A stretch of 64,000 nt of DNA from positions 1-64,000 of the forward strand of contig JAQWFN010000117.1 of assembly GCA_029238785.1 (NCBI GenBank), read 5' to 3'. Both the position numbers and the translations under genes were made by a program. Under the pieces are notes generated by a model. It searched no databases. It had not been told where the DNA came from and was given only the letters and a program-made list of their open reading frames with translations. Positions 16,338 to 25,657 of this stretch are shown in pieces. The first letter of the stretch is position 1. Every line of letters begins with the position of its first letter. Origin of the DNA: Flavobacteriales bacterium (GTDB lineage: Bacteria > Bacteroidota > Bacteroidia > Flavobacteriales_D > Sanyastnellaceae).

Positions 16338-17621
16338 TCATAGACCTGGAGGAATCACCTCTAGCCCCTTTTTGTATGGATACCGTATGTCGTAATCTTG
16401 CGGCTTAACAAACTTGAAGAAACTTCTCAACAGAAGATTTGGCCCTTTCTTCGCGTGCATCACACAGCAGCTGAGCGCCACCGGAAACGCTCCAACCGTG
16501 CTTTTTATCTCTCCAGCCGTTCTTCCATAGCTCAACTTTTCAGCATTGGCTTGAATGGCCAGATCAACAAATTTGTAGAGGATGTTCATGTACAAACCGT
16601 ATTCTTGGTTGTAGTCGTAATCGAGCCCGATCATGTGCGCATCATAGAGCTTTCCATGATGAATTCCCGATAGGAAAGCGATGAGCTTACCATCTAAATA
16701 ATACCCGTAAACATCGAAGCGCTCGTTCAGTTGTTCTTTAAGTTGGATGAAACTATCGACATGAAGGTGCCCTAGGGTGAAATCTGCTTTATCTGCAACA
16801 TTGTGGTAGAGTTCATCAAAGCGGTCTTTGTTTGCTTTAATGTCTTCAGCCGACATGGCTTTAATCTCAATTTTTGCAGCTTTTTTGATGGCTGACTTGG
16901 CTTTTGTCCTGAATTTAGAGACTAAATCGGCCAGGTAATCATCGAAGTTGGTCCAACTTGGAAGAATGGGCATCACCATCAGTGGATCGACCATAAATTC
17001 GGCGAAGCCTTTTTTCCCTAGCAGTTCCAGTTCTTCGCTATTTCGAGCAAAGTCTTTCACCAGATAGGCAATCATGGAGTTGTCTTGTTCTTTTTCGAGT
17101 TCTTGCGTTTTTTCGAGTACTTCGTAAAGGAGCTGGCACGACATCTCCGTGTCAATGCGCGGACAGAAATAATACCCATTTTCACCTGAGGCGAAGGGAT
17201 TACCGATGCTTCCAATACGAAAACGAAGGGGCCGGTTACCCGTGAGTACTTTGATGAGCATTTGTTGTAATACAGAGTTCTTCTTTTCTGTATTCCCTTG
17301 CAAGTTGTTGCTTTCAGCGATCGCTATATGAACCACCACCGCACCGCACAGGCACTTTCCTTCATCTAGAATACGGCCAAAGCGTATTGCCGACTCCCCT
17401 TGCATTGAATGTTTCACACCTTCAATGTAGGCCCTTTTGAGCATTAGGTTTTCATCGGGAACAAATTCATCCCATGCCTCCCAATCGCTTTGAGTCAGGC
17501 CTTCAGACACCTCAATTGTCCACGAATTTTGTTTCGAATTCTTAGGAATTATGGTAGTGCATTTCGTGTTTGACAACGATCTGGTGGTCATGTGTTTTTG
17601 ATCCGTTTTTTTGAGTGCCAT
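16338..17621 (-). CDS. FemAB/GNAT-like acetyltransferase family protein
   Basis: A 427-residue soluble protein with a duplicated acyltransferase fold of the FemAB-like (peptidogalycan biosynthesis-like) type. The C-terminal half shows FDELYHNVADKADF, the strand YGYYLDGKLIAFLSGI and SYGRTAGEIKSTVGA, as seen in GNAT/BioF2-like acyltransferases. An N-terminal Lys/Ser/Thr-rich stretch of about 30 residues may be a non-conserved extension; an alternative ATG lies at 17591. It is the upstream partner of the MFS gene. The acceptor molecule is unknown. Confidence 0.7.
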   Translation of the reverse strand: MALKKTDQKHMTTRSLSNTKCTTIIPKNSKQNSWTIEVSEGLTQSDWEAWDEFVPDENLMLKRAYIEGVKHSMQGESAIRFGRILDEGKCLCGAVVVHIAIAESNNLQGNTEKKNSVLQQMLIKVLTGNRPLRFRIGSIGNPFASGENGYYFCPRIDTEMSCQLLYEVLEKTQELEKEQDNSMIAYLVKDFARNSEELELLGKKGFAEFMVDPLMVMPILPSWTNFDDYLADLVSKFRTKAKSAIKKAAKIEIKAMSAEDIKANKDRFDELYHNVADKADFTLGHLHVDSFIQLKEQLNERFDVYGYYLDGKLIAFLSGIHHGKLYDAHMIGLDYDYNQEYGLYMNILYKFVDLAIQANAEKLSYGRTAGEIKSTVGAFPVALSCCVMHAKKGPNLLLRSFFKFVKPQDYDIRYPYKKGLEVIPPGL

Positions 17622-17687
17622 CTTAGCCTGTCGATGGTTTAACTTTTATGCTGTAAAATTGTTTCGAAAGTAGGAACTTTATTGCCT

Positions 17688-18089
17688 ATGAATTCTAACG
17701 AATCTATCATTTTCTTCGACGGTGTGTGCACTTTGTGTAATGGTGTAATTGACTTCATCATCAAACGCGACCACTCAAGGCGCTTCAAATACGCATCACT
17801 ACAAGGAAACATGGCAAAAAAAATGATCAAGAGCTACCTCGAAAAGGGGGATTTGGATTCGTTAATCTTTTACAAAGGAGGCAATATTTATGTTGAAAGT
17901 AGTGCTGCATTGCACATTGCACGGAACATGAATGGACTTTGGCCCCTTCTTTTCGGTTTTATGATTGTTCCGAAATTCATTAGAGACGGAGTATATCGTT
18001 GGGTGGCGCGCAACAGGTATCGTTGGTTTGGAAAAAGAAACACCTGTAGAATAGCGACACCCGAAGAGCGGGCTTATTTGTTGGATTGA
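17688..18089 (+). CDS. Thiol-disulfide oxidoreductase DCC family protein (DUF393)
   Basis: A 133-residue protein beginning IIFFDGVCTLCNGVIDFI, the D-x-x-C-x-x-C hallmark of the DCC family, which has a thioredoxin-like fold. Further family marks are FKYASLQG, YVESSAALHIARNM and the C-terminal YRWFGKRNTCRIATPEER. I chose the ATG at 17688; a TTG six bases upstream is less likely. The role is undetermined, with redox activity inferred from the CxxC. It is a single gene between divergent and convergent neighbours. Confidence 0.88.
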   Translation: MNSNESIIFFDGVCTLCNGVIDFIIKRDHSRRFKYASLQGNMAKKMIKSYLEKGDLDSLIFYKGGNIYVESSAALHIARNMNGLWPLLFGFMIVPKFIRDGVYRWVARNRYRWFGKRNTCRIATPEERAYLLD

Positions 18090-18111
18090 TCGGGCAGCTT
18101 TGCTGGACGAA

Positions 18112-19440
18112 TTACACCTCCTTCATGATTTTACTTCGGAGCGTTTTCATTTTTCGCCAAAGAAATCGGTCATCAATCAATAGTGCAATCAACAAACCGA
18201 AGAAAGGCAATAGCGGCACTTTATAACGCACCACAGCTCCAAGGACGGGCACTGTTGCGCCAATAATTGCCCCAAGTACCATAAGGAAGGAAATCGAAAA
18301 CATCATCAGTCGTCCCTCATCTCTTGTTTGCTCTCTTCGAAGTATGAGGGCCAGAATCAGTAAAAACAAGCATAAAAAGGACTCCACGCTGCAAAGGTGT
18401 TGAAGAAGTGAATCTCCCTCGCCCAGAAAAGGACGGAAAAATGTCGTGATCCAATACTCAGGAAGGTGGGAAATAAAGTTCGGCCAATCTGTAATAGGAA
18501 TAGCTTCGATGAGGCTTCCTGCATCTTGTTTGTTTGCCACATTGATAAAATCGGTTTGTTTTTTACCCAAAACGTAGAGGAAGTTGCCTGCCGGATAAAA
18601 AACATCGGCAAAAACAGCTGCAATTAAGGCAAGCCCATGAACTCCAAAAAACACCATTCGCCACCATTTCACCCTTTCACTCAGCACCCAAAACAACAAA
18701 GCGGGAACCAAACTTAGGAGCACATATCCTTTGATATACCAGAGCAACCATGCTCCGAAAAACAGCGGAATGAAGTAAACAAACGCTTTGAAACCGGCTT
18801 TAGAAATTTTAAAAAAGCTGAAGATAAAAAGTGCTAAACCAAACATTAGGGGAGCTTCTTTTAGCACTCCAGATGTCCAAAAAAGGTAAGAGGGCAGAAA
18901 TAAAACAAGAAGGAACAAAGCCTTGATGGGAATTTGAACAATTGATTTTAGCGCTTTTAAAAGGAGTATTCCAGCAAGCGTGCTGATGAAACACATAAAA
19001 ACCGTGTGAACGTGAAAGCTCCCAAATGAAACCAAACCGATAAGTGCATTAATTCTGATTATTGAAGGATTGTCGTTAGCAATGCCATAGGTATACTTAC
19101 ACCACCAACGGTGCATATCATCGAAATACACCGTAAGACTGGGGTCTTCAATGCCCACACCAAGAAGCAATTGGAAAAAGTGTTGTGGATTTGTTTCAGC
19201 AAGAGCGCTAAGAATCATTGCGTCTTCAAAATAGAGAAACGAATCACTAGCCCCTTGGTAAGCATCATAATAGGTATAGATCCACCACAGAAGGAGTCCG
19301 AAACAGCATTTCAACAAGAACAGCAATTGAATCCACACCGGTTTTAGACCTTCCACTTGTAGCCTTTTCGATTTCGCGAAGCAAAACAAGAAGAAGAACA
19401 CAAATATGAGCGGTAGTATGCTATCTGTGAGCAAGGCCAT
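18112..19440 (-). CDS. Polytopic membrane protein, EpsG/glycosyltransferase-polymerase-like
   Basis: A 442-residue inner-membrane protein with about 10-12 hydrophobic segments and a larger loop (IEDPSLTVYFDDMHRWWCKYTYGIANDNPS, residues about 100-130) that is probably periplasmic. The layout resembles EpsG-like or glycan polymerase/glycosyltransferase-C proteins, but no diagnostic motif is certain. Its ATG overlaps the stop of the YfhO-like gene by one base (TGATG), so the two are translationally coupled. The pairing with a YfhO-type protein supports a role in glycan or lipid-linked sugar handling; this is inference. Confidence 0.6.
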   Translation of the reverse strand: MALLTDSILPLIFVFFFLFCFAKSKRLQVEGLKPVWIQLLFLLKCCFGLLLWWIYTYYDAYQGASDSFLYFEDAMILSALAETNPQHFFQLLLGVGIEDPSLTVYFDDMHRWWCKYTYGIANDNPSIIRINALIGLVSFGSFHVHTVFMCFISTLAGILLLKALKSIVQIPIKALFLLVLFLPSYLFWTSGVLKEAPLMFGLALFIFSFFKISKAGFKAFVYFIPLFFGAWLLWYIKGYVLLSLVPALLFWVLSERVKWWRMVFFGVHGLALIAAVFADVFYPAGNFLYVLGKKQTDFINVANKQDAGSLIEAIPITDWPNFISHLPEYWITTFFRPFLGEGDSLLQHLCSVESFLCLFLLILALILRREQTRDEGRLMMFSISFLMVLGAIIGATVPVLGAVVRYKVPLLPFFGLLIALLIDDRFLWRKMKTLRSKIMKEV

Positions 19441-22091
19441 CAGCTTAATTCAGTGGCTTCTTCTGGCACAGACTTAAACGTTTTAAACAAGGCGAAAGCG
19501 AGCAAAAGAACGAGCAAGATGGAACCCACCAAAGCAAGGGTTGTACCCGAGTTGTAAGCCGCGGGATTAAACGTAAAAATAATGGTATGTTCTCCAGCAG
19601 GGACCATCATTGCTCGAAGTATATAATTCGCTCTTATGTACTCAGCCGGTTCTCCGTCGATGCTCACTTCCCAGCCTTCTGGGTAGAAAACTTCAGAGAA
19701 AACAGCTAATCTATCGCTATTTGTTTTGCTTTTGTAAACGAGCTCATTTGGCAAATAAGACGATAATAAGATCTCATCATTTTCATCACTTGTGTAAGAC
19801 GAGGCCAAGTTATCGGCGTATCGTTCATGCACAACAGCGGTGAAAGCTGGGTCGAGATCGTAAAGTGCTTCAATTTCATCATCACTTGAAGAAACAATGT
19901 CTACATCTTCCACAAACCAAACATTTCCGAGAGCTCTATTGTTCGGAATGGGTTGATTATTTGGATCTGCGATAAGGTATTTCGCGTTAAGCATGTTCAA
20001 AACCGGAGTTTGGGCGAAAGCGGCATCAATCCCTGCTGCATTTGCAATATCAATGAAGTCTTGAATTTCTGGATTTAGATGAAAGTCGATGATTTCTTGA
20101 TAGCTCTTCAGTTTTGCTCCATGATAACCACCTATGGATTTATGGAAGAAACTCGTACGGGCGTCGTTAAATGGGTTCCCAAGGTTGAGCACTCTGTAGT
20201 TGGAATTGAAGTTTAACTCACCAAATTCCGTTGCTTGCTGCATGGCGAGATCTCTTTTGGTGAACTTCTTGCCATTTCGGGTTTCCGCTTCTTTGAGAGC
20301 GATAGCAATTTGCTCCTCGATTCCTAGCGCATTCACTTCAGTGCTGAAAATAGCTAAATCAGCAGGTGCTGCTTCGAATGGGAAAAGTCTGCCTTCACTT
20401 TTCTTCCAGTGTACAAATCCACCTCGGGCTTTTTCGTTATTGAGATAGCGCGTATCAACCGTCCATAAATCAATCACAACAAACAAGGCTAAGAGTCCGA
20501 AAGCGATATTGGGTTTAAGTTTTTTGAAGGCCACAGCGATCACCATTGCTAGTCCTAAAACAACAAACAAGAAAGAGCGCAAGACATCGGCTCTCATGAT
20601 GCTCATTCGAACATCGCTCAGTTGTGCAATGAACTGCTTTACGAATGATGCTTGCTCTGGGTCTCCTCCATTCAGATAAGAAGAAAACTGCTCTTTTTCC
20701 ATTGGAGAAATAAAATCAAACAAGACATCGGGTATCGCCAAGAAAAGCACCAAGATCAACAAAACTAAGCCTCCCCCTACGAAGAGCATTTGTTGGTCTT
20801 TTTTGCTCATTTCCTTCTTTGTGAGCAGTTGATTTAAAGTCATGACCGCCAGCAGTGGTCCGGCGATTTGGAATAGAATCAACATCATCTTCGTATCTCT
20901 AAATTTAGAGAAGAAGGGAGCATAATTCAGGAAAAGATCAGTAATAAAAGAAGCATCTTTCCAAGCCAGTACGGCCGCCAACAATGTTGCAATGAGCAGT
21001 GGCCATTTCAGGTGATCTTTATGGAAGAAGATTCCGATTACGAAGAGCAAAAAGATGATTGCTCCATAGTAGAATGCTCCACCTGTAAAACGTTGTTCAC
21101 CCCAATAGCGTGATGATTGGGCAATTTGTTGTTTGAAGTTGTTAGGCACTTTTTTGAGCAATTCTTGATCGCCACCAATAGCGTTACTTACACCACCTTT
21201 GATGTCTGGCACCAGCACAGACCACACTTCACCGCGAGACATGCTGTATTCCAGAATGTAATCTTTATCTAGACCTTCCTTAGGTTCATCATTGCTTACG
21301 CTTGGAGCAGCGATGGTAAGCTCTGAGTTTCCGCGCGTACTGTATTTGCTGTATTTGTATGTAGTAGCAAGTCCGGTAATGTTTGGCAAAATGCTCAATA
21401 CAGCCGCAATTGCCATGGCTAAGAGTCCGTATACCAGTCTTTTATTTTCTTTTTCCTTGATCAGCTTAATCATTTCAAAAATCACAACAAATACCAGCAT
21501 TATAGCTAAGTAGTAGGTGATTTGCGGGTGATTTGCGGCCAATTCCATTGCTCCGAAGAAGCTCGTAATTGCCGCCCCAAGTAGCCAGTTCCCTCGGAAA
21601 GCCAAAATCACCCCTCCTAATACAGCGGGAGTAATTGCAACGGCAGCAACTTTTGATGCGTGTCCGGCCCCCAGGTACAGGAAGTTAAAACTGGCAAGGG
21701 CAAAAGCAAGAGCTCCAAGGATTCCGAGCCATGGATTGATGCGAAGGCAGCAACAGAGAATGTAGAAGCACACCATTGCGAGCCAGAGGATGCCTACTGG
21801 TCCCGGAAAAACAATTTTAATTCCCGTAATGATTGCGTGTGGGAAGTTATTGGGTTGTTTCATTGAAATCTGGTAAGCTGGCATACCAGAGAACATGCTA
21901 TTTGTCCAAAGGCTTTGTTCGTCGAATTGTTCTCGATAGTCGCGAAGTTCTTTCGACATGCCAATGAAGCGGTCGATATCGCCTTGATTGAGGTCGTAAT
22001 CTTTGTAAGCTGGGTAGAAGTATATTGAGGAGATGATGTAGAATACTACCAGAGCGATGATGTGGGGGACTGTTTTTGAGAGGAACTTCAT
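19440..22091 (-). CDS. YfhO family membrane protein (GT-C-like)
   Basis: An 883-residue protein with an N-terminal membrane half of a dozen or more helices, a C-terminal soluble region (about 560-850) and a final hydrophobic helix (about 850-872). The N-terminus (YFYPAYKDYDLNQGD ... SGMPAYQ) and the late segment (ANYILRAMMVPAGEHTIIFTF) match the YfhO family. In Gram-positives YfhO is needed for glycosylation of lipoteichoic acid, and the fold is related to GT-C glycosyltransferases. Here it precedes the EpsG-like gene with a one-base overlap. The upstream region carries a 183-bp MITE-like element. Confidence 0.88.
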   Translation of the reverse strand: MKFLSKTVPHIIALVVFYIISSIYFYPAYKDYDLNQGDIDRFIGMSKELRDYREQFDEQSLWTNSMFSGMPAYQISMKQPNNFPHAIITGIKIVFPGPVGILWLAMVCFYILCCCLRINPWLGILGALAFALASFNFLYLGAGHASKVAAVAITPAVLGGVILAFRGNWLLGAAITSFFGAMELAANHPQITYYLAIMLVFVVIFEMIKLIKEKENKRLVYGLLAMAIAAVLSILPNITGLATTYKYSKYSTRGNSELTIAAPSVSNDEPKEGLDKDYILEYSMSRGEVWSVLVPDIKGGVSNAIGGDQELLKKVPNNFKQQIAQSSRYWGEQRFTGGAFYYGAIIFLLFVIGIFFHKDHLKWPLLIATLLAAVLAWKDASFITDLFLNYAPFFSKFRDTKMMLILFQIAGPLLAVMTLNQLLTKKEMSKKDQQMLFVGGGLVLLILVLFLAIPDVLFDFISPMEKEQFSSYLNGGDPEQASFVKQFIAQLSDVRMSIMRADVLRSFLFVVLGLAMVIAVAFKKLKPNIAFGLLALFVVIDLWTVDTRYLNNEKARGGFVHWKKSEGRLFPFEAAPADLAIFSTEVNALGIEEQIAIALKEAETRNGKKFTKRDLAMQQATEFGELNFNSNYRVLNLGNPFNDARTSFFHKSIGGYHGAKLKSYQEIIDFHLNPEIQDFIDIANAAGIDAAFAQTPVLNMLNAKYLIADPNNQPIPNNRALGNVWFVEDVDIVSSSDDEIEALYDLDPAFTAVVHERYADNLASSYTSDENDEILLSSYLPNELVYKSKTNSDRLAVFSEVFYPEGWEVSIDGEPAEYIRANYILRAMMVPAGEHTIIFTFNPAAYNSGTTLALVGSILLVLLLAFALFKTFKSVPEEATELS

Positions 22092-22181
22092 TGATGTTCT
22101 TGTTTGAGGTCGAAAGATAGTGGAGAGATGAGAGAAAATGAAATGGTGTTTTATCGGGCTTCAAATTGGATCTGGATTTTG

Positions 22182-22364
22182 GGCTATCGGCTTAAGTAGC
22201 CCAAAAAAAAATCCACATAAACAACTATAAATCAGACCAAAACAAATACAATCAATAATATTGGTTTGTTGTTCTTACTGCTTTTCGGCCAATTGTTTAC
22301 TCTGGCAAAGCGTTGTAAAACCCTTAACCCCCAGTATTAATAGGGGTTACTTAAGCCGATAGCC
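22182..22364. mobile_element. MITE-like element with 21-bp terminal inverted repeats
   Basis: The left end GGCTATCGGCTTAAGTA at 22182 is repeated in reverse complement at the right end (22348-22364). The match extends to 20 of 21 bases when the next four positions are included. The interior, about 140 bp, has no coding sequence and is AT-rich. The end motif is the same as at the IS1595-like element (25649-26662) and in the array at 28291-28707, so this looks like a non-autonomous relative. I see no convincing target duplication. It fills most of the gap between the YfhO-like gene and the DUF4834 gene. The left end also forms a hairpin (TTTTGGGCTA / TAGCCCAAAA). Confidence 0.6.
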
Positions 22365-22404
22365 ATCATTCGTTAGGAGAGATACAGGATTTAGTTCAAA
22401 CCAA

Positions 22405-22448
22405 AAATGGCAATTACAGACTTTATTTAGGGTCTACAATTGCCATTT
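22405..22448 (-). terminator. Hairpin terminator candidate after carB-DUF4834
   Basis: AAATGGCAATT (22405-22415) pairs perfectly with AATTGCCATTT (22438-22448), and inner AGAC/GTCT pairing is possible. It lies about 20 bases after the DUF4834 stop codon on the minus strand. The U-tract is short, so it may be a processing hairpin rather than a strong terminator. Confidence 0.5.
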
Positions 22449-22467
22449 AAAGTATTAAGGTTAAGAT

Positions 22468-22665
22468 CTATTTTACTTCCTCATAGTCGATATAATCACC
22501 TATTCCATCGGTGTTCATCTTCTTTGAATCTCTTGGTTTCTCATGATCACCAGGACCATCATACCTCGCGTTTTGTACTGGTCGTTTTGGTGCAAAGAGC
22601 ATCTTTAACACCCGTAAAATGGCGTAGCCCACGACAAAATAAAACACGAATCGAATAAATCCCAT
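22468..22665 (-). CDS. DUF4834 family small membrane protein
   Basis: A 65-residue protein with one N-terminal transmembrane helix (IRFVFYFVVGYAILRVLKMLF), a basic patch (APKRP) and a hydrophilic tail ending GIGDYIDYEEVK, which is the DUF4834 signature. The family is found in Bacteroidota and has no known function. It starts 5 bases after the carB stop and is likely co-transcribed with it. Confidence 0.85.
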   Translation of the reverse strand: MGFIRFVFYFVVGYAILRVLKMLFAPKRPVQNARYDGPGDHEKPRDSKKMNTDGIGDYIDYEEVK

Positions 22666-22670
22666 AAACT

Positions 22671-25487
22671 CTATTTACTCAAATATAAGTTTCTCTCCGA
22701 GTAGATTTTTCTAAAGAACGGATCTTTAAGGTCTTTTATGAATCTAATTGCTTCACCAGTGGATTTCATTTCTGGCCCTAACTCCTTGTTCACGTTTGGA
22801 AACTTCTCATAAGAGAACACAGGTATTTTAATGGCGTAGCCCGACTTTTTAGGCTGAAAATTGAAGTCTTTCACCTTCTTTTCTCCTAGCATTACCTTAG
22901 TAGCATAATTTACATAAGGCTCATCGTAAGCTTTGGCTATAAAAGGAACCGTTCTAGAGGCCCTTGGATTGGCTTCGATGATATATACTTTATCGTCTTT
23001 CACCGCAAACTGTATGTTTATCAAGCCAACAGTTTTAAGCGCAAGTGCAATTTTTTTGGTCTGTTCCCTGATTTGTTCAACGATGAGGTCACCGAGGTTG
23101 TAAGGAGGAAGGACAGCGTATGAGTCTCCACTATGAATACCTGCTGGTTCGATATGCTGCATCACTCCGATGATGTAGACATCTTCACCATCACAAATTG
23201 CATCAGCTTCTGCTTCTATCGCTCCATCTAAAAAGTGATCTAGCAGGATTTTATTATCAGGCATATCCCTAAGAATATTCACCACAGTTGTCTCTAGATC
23301 TGCCTCGTTGATGACAATTTTCATTCGTTGACCACCTAAAACATAAGATGGTCGAACAAGCAATGGGAATCCGAGATCTCTCGACAACTCAATAGCTTGT
23401 TCTGCATTTTCTACAACTCCGAATTCCGGATAAGGAATGTTGTTCTCTTTTAGAATGTTCGAGAAGCTCCCTCTATCTTCTGCCAAGTCTAGCGCTTCAT
23501 ACGAAGTACCTAAAATCTTAATACCATAACGCTCTAATTTCTCTGCTAATTTCAATGCGGTTTGACCCCCTAACTGCACGATAACTCCTTCTGGTTTTTC
23601 ATGCTGGATGATGTCATAGATATGCTCCCAGAAAACTGGCTCGAAATAGAGTTTATCTGCTGTATCAAAATCAGTAGAAACGGTTTCCGGATTACAGTTG
23701 ATCATGATGGTTTCATAGCCACACTCTTTAGCGGCAAGAACTCCGTGAACGCAGCAGTAATCGAACTCGATACCTTGTCCAATTCTATTCGGACCAGAAC
23801 CTAAGACAATCACTTTCTTTTTATCGCTAACGATTGATTCGTTTTCATCCTCAAAGGTAGAATAGAAATATGGTGTAAGTGCTGGGAATTCGGCAGCACA
23901 GGTATCAACCACTTTATAAACTCGGTTGATAGCCATTTCCGTGCGTTTCGCATGAACTTCGCTTTCCAGGCACTTTAAAAGATGAGCAATTTGGCGATCT
24001 GCATACCCCTTTTGTTTAGCTTCGAATAGCAATTCGCGAGGAATATTATTGACCGTAAATTTTTCAATTCTTCTTTCAACGAAGAGCAGGTCTTCAATTT
24101 GTTTCAAGAACCAAAAATCAATTTTAGTTTTTTCTTGAATCGTTTTGAATGGAATCCCCAGTTTTATCGCATCATAGATATGGAATAGACGATCCCAGCT
24201 CGGACGTTCTAGACTTCTCAGAATCTGGTCCTGATCTCTTAATTCTTTTCCATCAGCTCCAATTCCGTTCCTTTTTATCTCAAGACTCTGACAAGCTTTT
24301 TGAAGTGCCTCTTGGAACGATCGACCAATCGCCATTACCTCGCCTACTGCTTTCATCTGAAGGCCTAGTTCAACATCAGCACCCTGGAATTTATCAAAGT
24401 TCCATCTTGGGATTTTTACTACAACGTAGTCTAAGGTTGGCTCAAAGAATGCCGAAGTGTTGCCTGTAATTTGGTTGCTTAATTCGTCTAAGTGATAACC
24501 AATCGCCAATTTCGCTGCGATTTTTGCGATTGGATAACCTGTAGCTTTTGAAGCCAAGGCAGACGATCGAGAAACACGCGGGTTAATTTCTATGGCGATG
24601 ATGTCTTCCTTCTCATCAGGACTCACGGCAAATTGAACATTACATCCACCTGCGAAATCTCCAATTGAGCGCATCATTTTAATGGCCATATCTCGCATCC
24701 TCTGGTATGTAGCATCTGAAAGTGTTAATGCCGGGGCGACTGTAATAGAATCACCTGTGTGGATCCCCATAGGATCGAAGTTCTCTATAGAACAAATGAT
24801 CGTGACATTGTCGTTCGCATCTCTCAGAAGTTCAAGCTCAAACTCTTTCCATCCAAGGAGGGCTTTATCAATCATGACCTCATGGATTGGGGAAAGATGG
24901 AGACCTCTCGTTAATAGCGGTTCGAAATCCTCTTTGGTGTGAACAAATGCTGCTCCCGAACCTCCGAGAGTGTAAGAAGCTCTGATGCAAAGTGGGAATC
25001 CAAATTTCTGGGCAATCTCTTTCCCTTCCAAAAAACTCTTCGCTGTGTCTTGCGGAGCCATTGGAATATCGATTCGTCCCATTAAATCACGGAACTTCTC
25101 GCGATTTTCGGTAATTTCAATGGCATCAATATCCACACCGATAATGCGCACACCGTACTCTTCCCAAAGTCCCATCTCGTCGCATTTGATGCATAGGTTC
25201 AGGGCTGTTTGGCCTCCCATTGTTGGAAGTACAGCGTCTATATTATGGGCTTTCAGTATTTCTTCAATGGACTCGGGCTCAAGAGGTTTGAGATAAATGT
25301 TATCCGCAACGACCTTATCGGTCATGATTGTTGCAGGATTTGAATTGATCAGGGTTACTTCGATTCCTTCTTCTCTTAATGAGCGCGAAGCTTGTGACCC
25401 AGAATAATCAAACTCACACGCTTGGCCGATTACAATAGGGCCGCTTCCAATGATGAGGACCGAACGAATACTCTTATCTCTTGGCAT
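22671..25487 (-). CDS. carB: Carbamoyl-phosphate synthase large subunit (lacking MGS domain)
   Basis: A 938-residue enzyme that makes carbamoyl phosphate from bicarbonate, ammonia (from CarA) and two ATP, for pyrimidine and arginine synthesis. Two homologous ATP-grasp halves are present: GSGPIVIGQACEFDYSG opens the first and GSGPNRIGQGIEFDYCC the second, with NSNPATIMTD / NCNPETVSTD and EINPRVSRSSAL / EANPRASRTVPF. The protein ends soon after the second synthetase unit and lacks the C-terminal MGS-like allosteric domain of E. coli CarB (about 1070 residues). That short form is usual in Flavobacteriia as I recall. No carA lies next to it; a DUF4834 gene follows. Confidence 0.97.
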   Translation of the reverse strand: MPRDKSIRSVLIIGSGPIVIGQACEFDYSGSQASRSLREEGIEVTLINSNPATIMTDKVVADNIYLKPLEPESIEEILKAHNIDAVLPTMGGQTALNLCIKCDEMGLWEEYGVRIIGVDIDAIEITENREKFRDLMGRIDIPMAPQDTAKSFLEGKEIAQKFGFPLCIRASYTLGGSGAAFVHTKEDFEPLLTRGLHLSPIHEVMIDKALLGWKEFELELLRDANDNVTIICSIENFDPMGIHTGDSITVAPALTLSDATYQRMRDMAIKMMRSIGDFAGGCNVQFAVSPDEKEDIIAIEINPRVSRSSALASKATGYPIAKIAAKLAIGYHLDELSNQITGNTSAFFEPTLDYVVVKIPRWNFDKFQGADVELGLQMKAVGEVMAIGRSFQEALQKACQSLEIKRNGIGADGKELRDQDQILRSLERPSWDRLFHIYDAIKLGIPFKTIQEKTKIDFWFLKQIEDLLFVERRIEKFTVNNIPRELLFEAKQKGYADRQIAHLLKCLESEVHAKRTEMAINRVYKVVDTCAAEFPALTPYFYSTFEDENESIVSDKKKVIVLGSGPNRIGQGIEFDYCCVHGVLAAKECGYETIMINCNPETVSTDFDTADKLYFEPVFWEHIYDIIQHEKPEGVIVQLGGQTALKLAEKLERYGIKILGTSYEALDLAEDRGSFSNILKENNIPYPEFGVVENAEQAIELSRDLGFPLLVRPSYVLGGQRMKIVINEADLETTVVNILRDMPDNKILLDHFLDGAIEAEADAICDGEDVYIIGVMQHIEPAGIHSGDSYAVLPPYNLGDLIVEQIREQTKKIALALKTVGLINIQFAVKDDKVYIIEANPRASRTVPFIAKAYDEPYVNYATKVMLGEKKVKDFNFQPKKSGYAIKIPVFSYEKFPNVNKELGPEMKSTGEAIRFIKDLKDPFFRKIYSERNLYLSK

Positions 25488-25648
25488 TTTTTTTTTAGCC
25501 GCCCACTCAAATATGGTGGCAGCGATGACACAGGAAAGATTCCGAGGGCAAAATTAGACATCCCTTTTGGTTTCGGAAGATTATTCAGAGGGAACTTTTC
25601 ACAAGAAGCATAAAAGATGTTGATAACCTCCCTTTTTCGGCCGGATGC
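25488..25648. other. Intergenic region upstream of carB, up to IS-like left end
   Basis: This stretch carries the carB 5' region (an A/T-rich run just before the ATG) and ends at the degenerate left end of the IS1595-like element. I see no gene, no pyrimidine attenuator hairpin and no clear -7 box. Confidence 0.4.
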
Positions 25649-25657
25649 GCTATAGGT

